A stretch of 64,000 nucleotides of DNA from PALSA-612 sp963742925 (GTDB lineage: Bacteria > Actinomycetota > Thermoleophilia > Gaiellales > Gaiellaceae). The position numbers and the translations under genes were made by a program. Below the pieces are notes generated by a model. It did not search any database. It had not been told where the DNA came from and saw only the letters and a list, made by a program, of their open reading frames with translations. Shown here in pieces: positions 1-9,909 of this stretch. The stretch lies in contig CAVUNV010000002.1 in NCBI GenBank assembly GCA_963742925.1, positions 98,445-162,444 of the forward strand. Direction: 5' to 3'. Every line of letters starts with the position of its first letter. Position 1 is the stretch's first letter.

Positions 1-1
1 C

Positions 2-853
2 GTCGTCCCGCGCTACTTCCCGCTCGAGCTGGCCGACTTCCTGCGTGCCGAGGGCATCGAGCTGACGCCCGAGCGCGAGCTGTTCGCGGACCGCCGCCGC
101 GTCAAGACCGGGGTCGAGCTCGCGGGCATCCGCCGCGCCCAGCGGGCCTGCGAGGCCGCAATGGACGCCGCGCGGGAGCTGCTCCGCGCCGCAGTGCAGA
201 ACGGCGGGGGCCTCGAGCTCGAGGGACGACCGCTGACGTCGGAACTGCTCAAGCGGCGAATCGGCGAGGTGTTCACCGAGCACGACATGCTCGCGGACGA
301 GTTCATCGTCTCGCACGGCGCGCAGAGCGCCGTCGGGCACGACATGGGCTCAGGCCAGATCCAGGCCGACGAGTCGATCGTCATCGACCTCTTTCCGCGC
401 GACCGCGAGACGGCCTGCTTCGCCGACATGACGCGGACGTTCGTCGTCGGCGAGCCGCCGCCGGAGATCGTCGAGTACCAGCGCCTCTGCCGGCAGGCGC
501 TGGACGACGCGATCGGCGCGATCAGGGCCGGCGTCCCGGGCCGCGACCTGTTCGTCGGCACCTGCGAGCTGTTCCAGGAGCACGGCTACAAGACCTATCT
601 CACGAAACAGCCGGGCGAGGTGCTCGACGAGGGGTTCATCCACGGCCTGGGGCACGGCGTCGGGCTCGAGGTGCACGAGGAGCCGGGGATGGGCGCCGCG
701 GGCCGGGACCCGCTGGTCGCCGGCGACGTCGTCGCGGTCGAGCCCGGCCTGTACCGGCCCGGCTTCGGCGGCTGCCGGCTCGAGGACCTCGTGCTCGTCA
801 CCGAGAACGGGGCCGAGAACCTCACCGACTATCCGTACGACCTGACCCCGTAG
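2..853 (+). CDS. M24 family metallopeptidase (Xaa-Pro aminopeptidase/creatinase type), 5' truncated
   Basis: The reading frame is open from the window edge, so the N-terminus is missing; the visible 283 residues contain the end of the creatinase-like N-domain and the whole pita-bread catalytic domain. Metal ligands expected of the M24 family can be seen: Asp in VIDLFPRD and in FADMTRTF, His in HGLGHGVG, Glu in VAVEPGLY and Glu in GCRLEDLV. Family knowledge: dinuclear-metal cytosolic enzymes that remove N-terminal residues next to proline, or related amidinohydrolases such as creatinase. The next gene is a ureohydrolase 15 nt downstream, so a role in amino-acid or guanidino-compound turnover is possible. 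The exact substrate cannot be told from sequence. A GTG/ATG at 161 lies inside the frame and is not the true start. Confidence 0.88.
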   Translation, partial: VVPRYFPLELADFLRAEGIELTPERELFADRRRVKTGVELAGIRRAQRACEAAMDAARELLRAAVQNGGGLELEGRPLTSELLKRRIGEVFTEHDMLADEFIVSHGAQSAVGHDMGSGQIQADESIVIDLFPRDRETACFADMTRTFVVGEPPPEIVEYQRLCRQALDDAIGAIRAGVPGRDLFVGTCELFQEHGYKTYLTKQPGEVLDEGFIHGLGHGVGLEVHEEPGMGAAGRDPLVAGDVVAVEPGLYRPGFGGCRLEDLVLVTENGAENLTDYPYDLTP

Positions 854-868
854 GCCCGCCGCGGCGTC

Positions 869-1842
869 GTGGTCGATCCCCTCGAGCGCTGGCGCGACCA
901 CGGCTGGAAGCCCGACTACGCCGGGCCGCTGACCTTCGGCGCCCTGCCGCTCGTCCAGGACCCGGCGGCGCTCGACGGCATCGACGTCGCGATCGTCGGC
1001 GCCCCGACGGACGACCTCGTCTCCGACCGGCCGGGGACGCGGTTCGGGCCCCGGGGGATCCGCGCGGCGAGCTGCCCGCCGGGGCCACACCTCGAGGCCA
1101 GGGTCGACGCGTTCGCCGAGCTGCGGATGGTCGACTTCGGCGACGCCGGTGTCGTTCCCGCCGACTGGGAGCGCTCGCACCGTGCGATCGAGGAGACGGT
1201 CGGCCAGGTCGTGGCGGCCGGCGCGGTCCCGATCGTCCTCGGAGGAGACCACTCGATCGCAGGCCCGGACATCCGTGCCTGCGCCCATGCCCACGGGCCG
1301 GTCGGACTCGTCCAGTTCGACGCCCACACCGACACCGGCCGCGAGGTCTACGGCGTCGAGATCTCGCACGGCACGCCGATGTTCCGGCTCGTCGAGCAGG
1401 GGTTCGTCGACCCGCGACGCTACGTCCAGATCGGGCTCCGCGGCTACTGGCCCGGCGAGCAGGAGCTCAGCTGGCAGGCCGAGCGCGGGATCACGAGCTT
1501 CTTCATGCACGACCTGCGCCGCCTCGGGATCGAGGAGGTCGTCACGCGAACGCTCGAGATCGTGGGCGCCGGCAGCGCGTTCCTGTCGGTGGATATCGAC
1601 GCTCTCGATCCGGCCTTCGCTCCCGGCACGGGGACGCCGGAGCCCGGCGGGATGACGAGCGGCGATCTCCTCTGGGCGTGCCGGGCGCTCGCCCAGGGGC
1701 TGCAGATCGTGGGCGCCGAGGTCGTCGAGGTGATCCCGACGGCCGTCGGCTCTGCAGACGTCACGGCGCTCGTCGCCGAGCGCGTCGTGCGGGAGATCCT
1801 GACGGGGATCGCCGTGCGCCGCCGGATAGGATCCCCCGGCTC

Positions 1843-1846
<4 letters not shown>
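869..1846 (+). CDS. Ureohydrolase (agmatinase/arginase family)
   Basis: A 325-residue protein with the full set of ureohydrolase manganese-binding signatures: GGDHSIAGP near residue 125, DAHTDTG near 150 and SVDIDALDPAFAPGTG near 240, followed by PEPGG. Family knowledge: these enzymes hydrolyse a guanidino group (agmatine, arginine, guanidinobutyrate and others) releasing urea, using a binuclear Mn centre. The length and motif spacing fit agmatinase (SpeB-like) best, but substrate assignment inside this family is unreliable. Start is GTG at 869, 15 nt after the M24 peptidase stop. The stop TGA overlaps the GTG of the next gene by 4 nt, so the three genes probably form one operon. Confidence 0.88.
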
Positions 1847-3792
<1,946 letters not shown>

Positions 3793-3797
3793 GAACC

Positions 3798-3812
3798 CGG
3801 CGCCGCGCGCCG
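3798..3812 (+). terminator. GC-rich hairpin after acs
   Basis: A perfect 6-bp stem (CGGCGC/GCGCCG) with a 3-nt loop starts 5 nt after the acs stop. There is no T-run. The remainder up to about 4000 shows no gene I can support. Confidence 0.35.
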
Positions 3813-4000
3813 AATGGTCCAGTCCCTCTTGAATCTGTCCGATGAGGATGGGAGACTCGCTCCTCGCGTCCGGGTCGACGGCACTCTGACGGGCGAAGCC
3901 GACAAGGTGTCGATCGACGGCTCGCCGACCAGGGACGCTTGCAAAGTCTCCAGGACGGAGCCCCCAACGGGGTCTCCGGCCTGCGCGTAGTCGGTGGCGG

Positions 4001-4006
4001 TACAGT
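4001..4006 (+). promoter_or_regulatory. -10 box TACAGT upstream of the cupredoxin/GSDH gene
   Basis: TACAGT lies 14 nt before ATG 4021 and downstream of the alternative GTG at 3994. It therefore favours 4021 as the start. No convincing -35 was seen. Confidence 0.4.
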
Positions 4007-4020
4007 CGGATGAACCGGTG

Positions 4021-5529
4021 ATGCTCTCACGCTGGACACGGCTGCTCCGCCTCGGAGCCTTCACCGGGGCCGTCTTCGTGCTCGGCGCCGCCTCCGCCCT
4101 GGCGCTCGTCCACCGCGCGAGCGCGGCGCCGGTGGTCGTCCACGTGACCATGGAGGACTACCGGTTCGTGCTCTCGCGGCAGAAGGTCGCCGCGGGAACG
4201 ATCCGGTTCGTGGTCGTGAACCGTGGCGCGACCGTGCACGACTTCGCGATCGGGCGGGTCAAGACGCGCTTGCTGAAGCCGGGCGAGCAGCAGACGATCG
4301 CCGTCCGCTTCCCGAAGTCGGCGCGCGTGCCCTACCGCTGTACGGTCGCCGGCCATGCGGCGCTCGGCATGAAAGGGACGCTCGTCGTCGGCAAGCCGAA
4401 ACCGGCACCGCCGCCCGGCTCGACCGCGACCACACCGCCCCAGACGGCCGATCTGCGGCTGACCCCGATCGGCAGCTTCGATCGCCCGGACTTCATCACC
4501 TCTCCGCCGGGGGATCCGACCCGGCTGTTCGTCGTCGAGCAGCGCGGCGTGATCAGGGTCATCGACAACGGCGTCGTGCAGCCGACCCCCTTCCTCGACA
4601 TCTCCGATCAGGTGCAGGCCGAGAACGAGACCGGGCTCCTCGGCCTCGCCTTCGCCCCCGACTACGCCGAGAGCGGGCTCTTCTACATCTACTTCAACCG
4701 GCACGAGGCGAACGGCAACGTGTACCTCGACGAGTACCACCGCTCCGCGGCCGATCCCGACGTGGCCGATCCGGACAGCAGCCGCGTCGTGCTCAGGATC
4801 GTCAAGCCCTACGAGAACCACAACGCGGGGATGCTCCAGTTCGGCCCCGACGGCGATCTCTACGTCGCGGTCGGCGACGGCGACAGCGGCGTCCTCAACC
4901 CGCCGGGCGCCTTTGCGCAGACGCTCGACGACCTGCTCGGGAACATCCTGCGCATCGATCCGAGGCAGAGCGGCGACCAGCCGTACACGGTCCCGGACAC
5001 GAATCCGTTCGTCGGCGTCGCGGGAGCACGACCGGAGATCTGGGCGTACGGCCTTCGGAACCCGTGGCGCTTCTGGGTCGACTCGAAGACCGGCGACCTC
5101 TACCTCGGTGACGTCGGCGAAGGCGTGAGGGAGGAGATCGACCTCGTGCCCGCCGGTCACCCCGGCCTCAACTTCGGGTGGCCGTGCTTCGAGGGCAACG
5201 CGGTGTTCGATCCGACGGCCACCTGCCCGGGCGCCGTCCCGCCGCTGCTCGAGTACGGGCATTCGGGCGACCTCTGCTCGGTGATCGGAGGCGTCGTCCT
5301 GCACGACCCGCGCCTGCCCGCGCTCGACGGCTTCTTCCTCTACTCGGATCTCTGCGGCGGCGAGCTGCGGGCTCTGCACGCGGCCAACGGCGCCCTGTCC
5401 ACGGACGAGGATCTGAAGCTGAACGTGCCGGGAACCGATTCGTTCGGGATGGACGCGCTCGGCCGGGCCTACGTCGTCTCGGTCAACGGCGACGTCTTCC
5501 GGATCGACCCGAGCTCTGCCAGCGGCTAG
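4021..5529 (+). CDS. Secreted cupredoxin-domain / PQQ-dependent sugar dehydrogenase-like fusion
   Basis: About 502 residues. A signal peptide or N-terminal anchor (residues 5-35) is followed by a cupredoxin-like domain (about 38-125) with candidate type 1 copper ligands: His in VHDFAIG and the C-x4-H-x4-M cluster in CTVAGHAALGM. After a Pro/Thr linker comes a beta-propeller of the soluble glucose dehydrogenase/HHIP type (about 150-500), recognised from VVEQRGVIRVID, GLLGLAFAPDY, YGLRNPWRF and NFGWPCFEG. Family knowledge: such propellers use PQQ to oxidise sugars; the copper domain could pass on electrons. Function is inferred. An alternative start is GTG 3994. The gene converges on the M16 protease and the two stop codons overlap in a CTAG. 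Confidence 0.82.
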   Translation: MLSRWTRLLRLGAFTGAVFVLGAASALALVHRASAAPVVVHVTMEDYRFVLSRQKVAAGTIRFVVVNRGATVHDFAIGRVKTRLLKPGEQQTIAVRFPKSARVPYRCTVAGHAALGMKGTLVVGKPKPAPPPGSTATTPPQTADLRLTPIGSFDRPDFITSPPGDPTRLFVVEQRGVIRVIDNGVVQPTPFLDISDQVQAENETGLLGLAFAPDYAESGLFYIYFNRHEANGNVYLDEYHRSAADPDVADPDSSRVVLRIVKPYENHNAGMLQFGPDGDLYVAVGDGDSGVLNPPGAFAQTLDDLLGNILRIDPRQSGDQPYTVPDTNPFVGVAGARPEIWAYGLRNPWRFWVDSKTGDLYLGDVGEGVREEIDLVPAGHPGLNFGWPCFEGNAVFDPTATCPGAVPPLLEYGHSGDLCSVIGGVVLHDPRLPALDGFFLYSDLCGGELRALHAANGALSTDEDLKLNVPGTDSFGMDALGRAYVVSVNGDVFRIDPSSASG

Positions 5530-6788
5530 GTAAGCAGCTTCTGGAAGCGCTCGGCGTCGTCGAACGGGCCGATCAGGGCGAGGCGGAACGCCTCATCGCG
5601 CATGATGTCGCGGCCGACGCGCAGGACGTCCTCGGCCGTGACCTTGTCGAGCTCCGCCAGCACATCCGACGGCTCCGTCGCCTCACCCTCCAGCACCTCG
5701 CGCCGCAGCCCGAACATGTTCGTCCCCTGCGGGCTCTCCAGTGAGAGGACGAAGCGGCCCTTGGCGTAGGAGCGTGCCTTCTCGAGCTCGTCCGGCGGCA
5801 CCGGTTCGGCCGCGATCTTCCGGAGCTCTGCGAGGACGGTCGTGACCGCCTCGTCGACGCGCTTCAGGTCGACGCCCGCCTGCGTGAAGAGCGTCCCGGA
5901 GTCGGTGTAGCCCTGGTTGGCGGCGAACACGTAGTAGGCGAGGCCGCGGCGCTCCCTGACCTCCGTGAACAGGCGGGACGACATGCCGCCGCCGAGCACG
6001 GTTCGGAGCAGCTCGAGCGCGTAGCGGTCAGGATGCTGGATCGGATAGCCGGCGACGCCGAGGCAGAGATGCGCCTGGTCCGACACCTTCTCGTGCACCC
6101 GCACCCTTCCGTTGTCGGCGAAGCTCGACGGCTGGGGTGTGCCCGCCGTGGACGCAGGAAGATCGCCGAGCAGCTCCTCGACCTTCTCGACGGCGTTCTC
6201 GCCGAGATTCCCGGCCAGGCCGACGACGATGCGATCGGGCGTGTACCAGTGGCCGACGTAGTCGCGGAAGGTGTCGCGCGTCGCGGCCTGGATCGTCTCC
6301 TTCGTGCCGAGGATGCTCCAGCCGATCGGCTGGTCGCCGTAGATCAGCTCGTCGTACACGAGCGAGATGTAGTCGCGCGGCGTGTCGACGTACATGTTCA
6401 TCTCCTCGAGGATGACCCCCTTCTCGCGGTCGATCTCCTCGGGGTCGAACTTCGCGTTCCGCAGCATGTCGACGAGGACGTCCAGCGCGACGTCCCGGAA
6501 CTCGGTCGCGCACCTGACGTAGTAGGCCGTGTACTCCTTGCCGGTGAAGGCGTTGAACTCGCCGCCGATCGCGTCGATCTCGGCCGAGATGTCGCGCGCC
6601 GTGGGGCGGCGCTCGGTGCCCTTGAAGAACATGTGCTCGGAGAAGTGAGCGATCCCGCTCGAGTCGCGGGTCTCGTAGCGCGAGCCGGCCGCGAGCATCA
6701 CGAAGCAGGAGACCGACTGGACTTGCGGCATCGACGCCGTCAGCACCCGCAGGCCGTTCCCGAGCGTGTGTCGTTCGAACGTCGGCAC
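5526..6788 (-). CDS. M16 family zinc protease (processing peptidase-like)
   Basis: A 420-residue insulinase/pitrilysin-family protein. The inverted zinc motif HxxEH is present as HFSEH near residue 48, with the downstream Glu expected in EFNAFTGKEYTAYY and the C-terminal domain motif RERRGLAYYV. Length equals one M16 subunit (mitochondrial processing peptidase beta-like; bacterial YmxG/PqqL-like). Start is GTG 6788, the first in-frame start giving the family-typical TLxNGLRV beginning; a longer frame to 7958 is only shadow sequence. A TATACC -10-like box sits 9 nt upstream, sharing bases with the divergent promoter of the SIS gene. It is probably a cytosolic peptidase that degrades peptides. 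Confidence 0.9.
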   Translation of the reverse strand: MPTFERHTLGNGLRVLTASMPQVQSVSCFVMLAAGSRYETRDSSGIAHFSEHMFFKGTERRPTARDISAEIDAIGGEFNAFTGKEYTAYYVRCATEFRDVALDVLVDMLRNAKFDPEEIDREKGVILEEMNMYVDTPRDYISLVYDELIYGDQPIGWSILGTKETIQAATRDTFRDYVGHWYTPDRIVVGLAGNLGENAVEKVEELLGDLPASTAGTPQPSSFADNGRVRVHEKVSDQAHLCLGVAGYPIQHPDRYALELLRTVLGGGMSSRLFTEVRERRGLAYYVFAANQGYTDSGTLFTQAGVDLKRVDEAVTTVLAELRKIAAEPVPPDELEKARSYAKGRFVLSLESPQGTNMFGLRREVLEGEATEPSDVLAELDKVTAEDVLRVGRDIMRDEAFRLALIGPFDDAERFQKLLT

Positions 6789-6797
6789 GCGGTCGAT

Positions 6798-6805
6798 GGT
6801 ATAGA
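6798..6805. promoter_or_regulatory. Overlapping divergent -10 boxes
   Basis: In the 24-bp gap between two divergent genes, TATAGA (plus, 6800-6805) lies 7 nt before GTG 6813 and TATACC (minus, 6803-6798) lies 9 nt before GTG 6788. Both transcripts would be essentially leaderless. Confidence 0.45.
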
Positions 6806-6812
6806 CAGTCCC

Positions 6813-7712
6813 GTGAGTCACGGCGAAAGGACCCGACGGGCGATCGCCGCCCAGCCGGACTGGCTCGCACGGGTCCCGGTCGACCGGCGGCTGCCCGGCG
6901 GAGACGTCCTCTACACGGGCTGTGGGACGTCGTTCCACGCCGCGCAGACGGGCGGAGAAGCCGTGCAGGCACTCGAGCTCGTGCTGTCGCCGCAGCGCGA
7001 CGCGGACGTGCTCGTCTGCGTGAGCCACGAGGGCGATACGCCGCTGACGCTCGAGGCCGCCCGTGCCTGGTCGGCTGCAGGCGCCGGCCGCCCCTCGCTG
7101 CGCAAGCGATCCGTCTGGCTCGTGACGGGCGCGCCGGAGAGCCCGCTCGCCGAGCTCGCCGAGGAGGTCATCGTCTGTGCGCCCGAGATCGAGGTGAGCT
7201 GGTGCCACACGGCGAGCTACACGGCCGCGGTGGCGGCGCTCGCGGCATTGCGCGGAGAGGACGTGTCGTGGCTTCCCGGGGCGGTCGCCGACGTGCTCGC
7301 CGGCCCGCGGCTCCCGGTCTCCGGGCACGCACGCTGGCTCGTCGCCGGGGCCGGCCGCGACTGGCCGACCGCGCAGGAGGCGGTGCTGAAGCTCCGCGAA
7401 GGAGCGCACGTCGCGGCCGAGGCCTGGCAGACCGAGCAGCTCCTCCACGGGCACCTGGCCGCCGTCGACGAGGAGGTGCGAGCCTTCGTGCTCGAGGGCC
7501 AGGGGCGGGCCGCGGAGCGGTCGCGAGACGCCGTCTCGGCGCTGGAGGCGATCGGTGCCCCGGTGACGCTCGTCCCCACGCGCCACCCGGTCGTCGACGT
7601 GGTGCCGTTCCAGCTTCTGACGGTCGATCTCGCGGAGGCGCGCGGAGTCGATCCGGACCCGATCCGACGCGACGATCCGCGCTGGGCGCGGGCGCGGGAG
7701 GTGTACGCATGA
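6813..7712 (+). CDS. SIS-domain sugar isomerase/deaminase-like protein
   Basis: A 299-residue cytosolic protein with two SIS (sugar isomerase) domains like the isomerase half of GlmS and like AgaS/FrlB-type deglycases. The first domain shows LYTGCGTSFHAAQ and CVSHEGDTPLTLEA, the second WLVAGAGRDWPTAQEAVLKLREGAHVAAEA split over residues 175-205, which match phosphosugar-binding segments. No glutaminase domain is present. Start GTG 6813 was chosen because the -10 box is 7 nt upstream and the upstream frame is shadow of the M16 gene. It overlaps the following HbpS/GlcG-like gene by 4 nt (ATGA), so the two are translated together. The exact substrate is unknown. Confidence 0.8.
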   Translation: MSHGERTRRAIAAQPDWLARVPVDRRLPGGDVLYTGCGTSFHAAQTGGEAVQALELVLSPQRDADVLVCVSHEGDTPLTLEAARAWSAAGAGRPSLRKRSVWLVTGAPESPLAELAEEVIVCAPEIEVSWCHTASYTAAVAALAALRGEDVSWLPGAVADVLAGPRLPVSGHARWLVAGAGRDWPTAQEAVLKLREGAHVAAEAWQTEQLLHGHLAAVDEEVRAFVLEGQGRAAERSRDAVSALEAIGAPVTLVPTRHPVVDVVPFQLLTVDLAEARGVDPDPIRRDDPRWARAREVYA

Positions 7713-8107
7713 GGCTCGAGCAGGGGCTGGCGATCGTCCGTCACGTCGTGGAGGCCGCCGGGGCGCCGGTCTCGGTCTACGTGGCAGACGACCACGGCGA
7801 GATCGTCGCAGCGGCGACGATGGACGGTGCGCCGCCGGACACGCGGTTGAACGCCGAACGGAAGGCCTACACCGCCGCGCGCAGCGACGCGGAGACGACG
7901 CGCGCCCTCGCCGAGAAGGTGCGCGACGATCCCGCGGAGCTCGCGAGCTTCGATCCACGGTTCTCGTTCTTCAAGGGCGGAGTAGCGGCGTTCGAGAACG
8001 GTCGCCGGGTCGGCGCGGTCGGCGTCAGCGGCCTGCCGGGTGACGACGACGAGGCGCTGGCGATGGCGGCGATCCGAGCCGCAGGCCTCGATCCGGGCGG
8101 CGCCTAG
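7709..8107 (+). CDS. GlcG/HbpS family small protein
   Basis: A 132-residue protein with the pattern of the GlcG/HbpS (heme-degrading/heme-binding) family: an N-terminal helix ending in a PVSVYVADDHGEIVAAA strand, then RKAYTAARS, and a glycine-rich FFKGGVAAF...VGAVGVSGL C-terminal part. Family knowledge: members bind haem or corrinoids, or accompany glycolate and diol metabolism; many are uncharacterised. The ATG overlaps the TGA of the SIS gene, indicating coupling and perhaps a shared sugar-phosphate or cofactor pathway (inference). Downstream is a repeat-containing intergenic region shared with a convergent aminotransferase gene. Confidence 0.7.
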   Translation: MRLEQGLAIVRHVVEAAGAPVSVYVADDHGEIVAAATMDGAPPDTRLNAERKAYTAARSDAETTRALAEKVRDDPAELASFDPRFSFFKGGVAAFENGRRVGAVGVSGLPGDDDEALAMAAIRAAGLDPGGA

Positions 8108-8149
8108 GCCTCCACTGTCCGGGCCTGCGGGCTTCCGGCGCACTCCGTT

Positions 8150-8250
8150 CTGGTTTCCCCCGGGGCCTGCGGCCCTGACCCCCCGTTTTGAGCGTAGCTC
8201 GAACGTTGTGACGCGGGTGTGACGCGGATGTGCCGATTGTGTGACGACCG
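8150..8250 (+). repeat. Intergenic repeat element, copy 1 (C-rich block plus 11-nt phased TGTGAC array)
   Basis: Located between convergent genes. It begins with a TTTCCCCCGGGGCC block, continues through CGTTTTGAGCGTAGC and ends with four units in exact 11-nt register (8207-8250): TGTGACGCGGG, TGTGACGCGGA, TGTGCCGATTG, TGTGACGACCG. A related element in opposite orientation lies at about 30041-30185, and related phased arrays lie at 10854, 37440 and 44162. Confidence 0.65.
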
Positions 8251-8276
8251 ATCCGCCGGCGCGCGGACCCGGTCCG

Positions 8277-9446
8277 CTACTCGAGCCGAGTCAGCTCCTC
8301 CAGGAGCCGGTCGACCTCGGCGAGCGTGTTGTAGTGGACGAGGCCGACGCGGACGGCGCCACCGTCCTCGAGCCCGAGCCGCTTCATGATCTCGAGCGCG
8401 TAGTAGTTGCCGTGCCAGACCGCGAACCCGCGCTCGCCGAGCCGGCCTGCGACCTCGCCGGACGGTAGCCCGTCGACGGTGAACGCGAAGGTGGGAACCC
8501 GGCCTTCCATCGTCGGCAGGCCGTGCAGGCGGCATCCGGGGGGCAGCCCTGCCAGGAAGCGCTCGCCGAGCGTCCGCTCCCAGCCGACGATCGCCTCCCA
8601 GCCGATCGACTCGACGTACTCGACCGCGGCGACCATGCCCGCGAGGAGCTCGTACGCCTGCGTTCCGGTCTCGAAGCGGTGGCCGAGCGGCTGCTCCGAC
8701 TGCGGGCGCACCTTGTAGGGGCGCCAGCCGGCGATCAGCTCGCGTCGTCCGAACGCGATGCCGAGGTGCGGGCCGAAGAACTTGTACGGCGAGCAGACGA
8801 GCACGTCGAGCCCGAGTGCCGCGACGTCGATCGGCCCGTGCGGCGCGAAGTGGACCGCGTCGGCCCATGCGAGTGCGCCTGCCTCGTGGGCGAGCGCGGC
8901 GATGCGGGGAGCGTCGGTGACGGTGCCGACGGCATTCGAGGCGAGCGGGAAGGCGACGACGCGGGTGCGATCCGTGAGCTGCCGCGCGAGGTCGTCCATG
9001 TCGAGGCTGCAGTCGTCGTGGATGTCGACGAAGCGAACGGTGAGCCCCTTGTCGTGCGCCAGCTCGAGCCAGGGCGAGACGTTGGCGTCGTGATCGAGGC
9101 GTGTGACCAGGATCTCGTCGCCCGGCTCGAGCTCCCGCCCGGCGGTGCGCGAGAGCGCGAAGTTGAGGGTCGTCATGTTCGGCCCGAACACGATCTCGTC
9201 GGTCGAGCAGCCGAGGAACCGTGCCGCCGTCACCCGTGCGTTGTCGAACAGCACCTCCGTCTGGCGGCTGGTCTCGTAGGGGCCGCTCACATTGGCGTTC
9301 GATTCCCGCAGATAGCCGCCGATCGCCTCGATCACCGAGTCCGGCACCTGCGTGCCCCCCGGGCCGTCGAAGAAGACGAGGTCGCGCTGCAGCGCCGTGA
9401 ACCGCGCCCGCGCCCCGTCGAGATCGAACGGCGGCGTCGTGCTCAT
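8277..9446 (-). CDS. Class V PLP-dependent aminotransferase (cysteine desulfurase-like)
   Basis: A 389-residue fold-type I PLP enzyme of the cysteine desulfurase-like subfamily. Visible: N-terminal VFFDGPGGTQVP, the substrate loop SNANVSGPYETSR, cofactor region GPNMTTLNFAL, the Asp of WADAVHFAPHG and the Schiff-base lysine in SPYKFFGPHLG. C-terminal VRVGLVHYNT is typical of this subfamily. It lacks an obvious catalytic Cys loop, so it may act as an aminotransferase, lyase or epimerase rather than a true IscS/SufS. Start ATG 9446 overlaps the stop of the OsmC gene by 4 nt, so the pair forms a minus-strand operon. Upstream in-frame codons to 9515 are inside the neighbour. Confidence 0.83.
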   Translation of the reverse strand: MSTTPPFDLDGARARFTALQRDLVFFDGPGGTQVPDSVIEAIGGYLRESNANVSGPYETSRQTEVLFDNARVTAARFLGCSTDEIVFGPNMTTLNFALSRTAGRELEPGDEILVTRLDHDANVSPWLELAHDKGLTVRFVDIHDDCSLDMDDLARQLTDRTRVVAFPLASNAVGTVTDAPRIAALAHEAGALAWADAVHFAPHGPIDVAALGLDVLVCSPYKFFGPHLGIAFGRRELIAGWRPYKVRPQSEQPLGHRFETGTQAYELLAGMVAAVEYVESIGWEAIVGWERTLGERFLAGLPPGCRLHGLPTMEGRVPTFAFTVDGLPSGEVAGRLGERGFAVWHGNYYALEIMKRLGLEDGGAVRVGLVHYNTLAEVDRLLEELTRLE

Positions 9447-9862
9447 CCGGCCTCCAGGCCGTTGACCCGCCAGACGTACCGGGGCGGGGCGACGAACGAC
9501 GCGCCCACGAAGCAATCACGCTCGGCCTTGGCGAGCAGCGTCCGCTGCGTCTCCCTGTCCGGCGCGGGCTCGAGCTCGACGTCGAGGCGGCATTCCAGCT
9601 CGACGAACGCGTAGCGGCCGTCGGTCTGCCGCTTGGTGACGCGGCCCGTCGCGCCTGCCGACGACGTCGTGACGGCGATCCCGACCCGCTCCGCGTGATA
9701 GGCGAGGCTGGCCAGCGTGCAGCGGGCGAGGCCGGCGAGGGCGAGATGCTCGGGCGCGAAGTTGCGCGGAAGCTGCTGCGGATCGCCGCCGTCGGCCGCG
9801 ACGCGGTAGCGCCGGTCGAGCTCGATCGAGTAGTCGAGAACCTTCGCGCGCGGTTCGCTCAT
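9443..9862 (-). CDS. OsmC/Ohr family peroxiredoxin-like protein
   Basis: A 139-residue protein with the two conserved OsmC cysteines: one in GLARCTLASL, the other in AERDCFVGAS. Family knowledge: OsmC/Ohr proteins reduce organic hydroperoxides using these two thiols. Length is typical. ATG 9862 is preceded by a TAGGGT -10-like box about 10 nt upstream on the minus strand. It is cotranscribed with the class V aminotransferase that begins inside its stop codon, a pairing that may link thiol or sulfur chemistry with peroxide defence (inference). Confidence 0.83.
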   Translation of the reverse strand: MSEPRAKVLDYSIELDRRYRVAADGGDPQQLPRNFAPEHLALAGLARCTLASLAYHAERVGIAVTTSSAGATGRVTKRQTDGRYAFVELECRLDVELEPAPDRETQRTLLAKAERDCFVGASFVAPPRYVWRVNGLEAG

Positions 9863-9909
9863 TCGTTTTCCAACCCTATGTCATCCGGTCCGGCGACTAC
9901 CTTCCCCGC

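Noticed and set aside
350..1510. 386-codon ORF on the minus strand opposite the peptidase and ureohydrolase genes
   Set aside because: Low-complexity Arg/Asp/Val translation typical of the antisense frame of GC-rich genes; no motif, and both plus-strand genes have clear catalytic motifs.
5526..7958. M16 protease extended upstream to 810 codons
   Set aside because: Residues before GTG 6788 are antisense to the SIS and HbpS genes and show no domain; a -10 box lies just before 6788.
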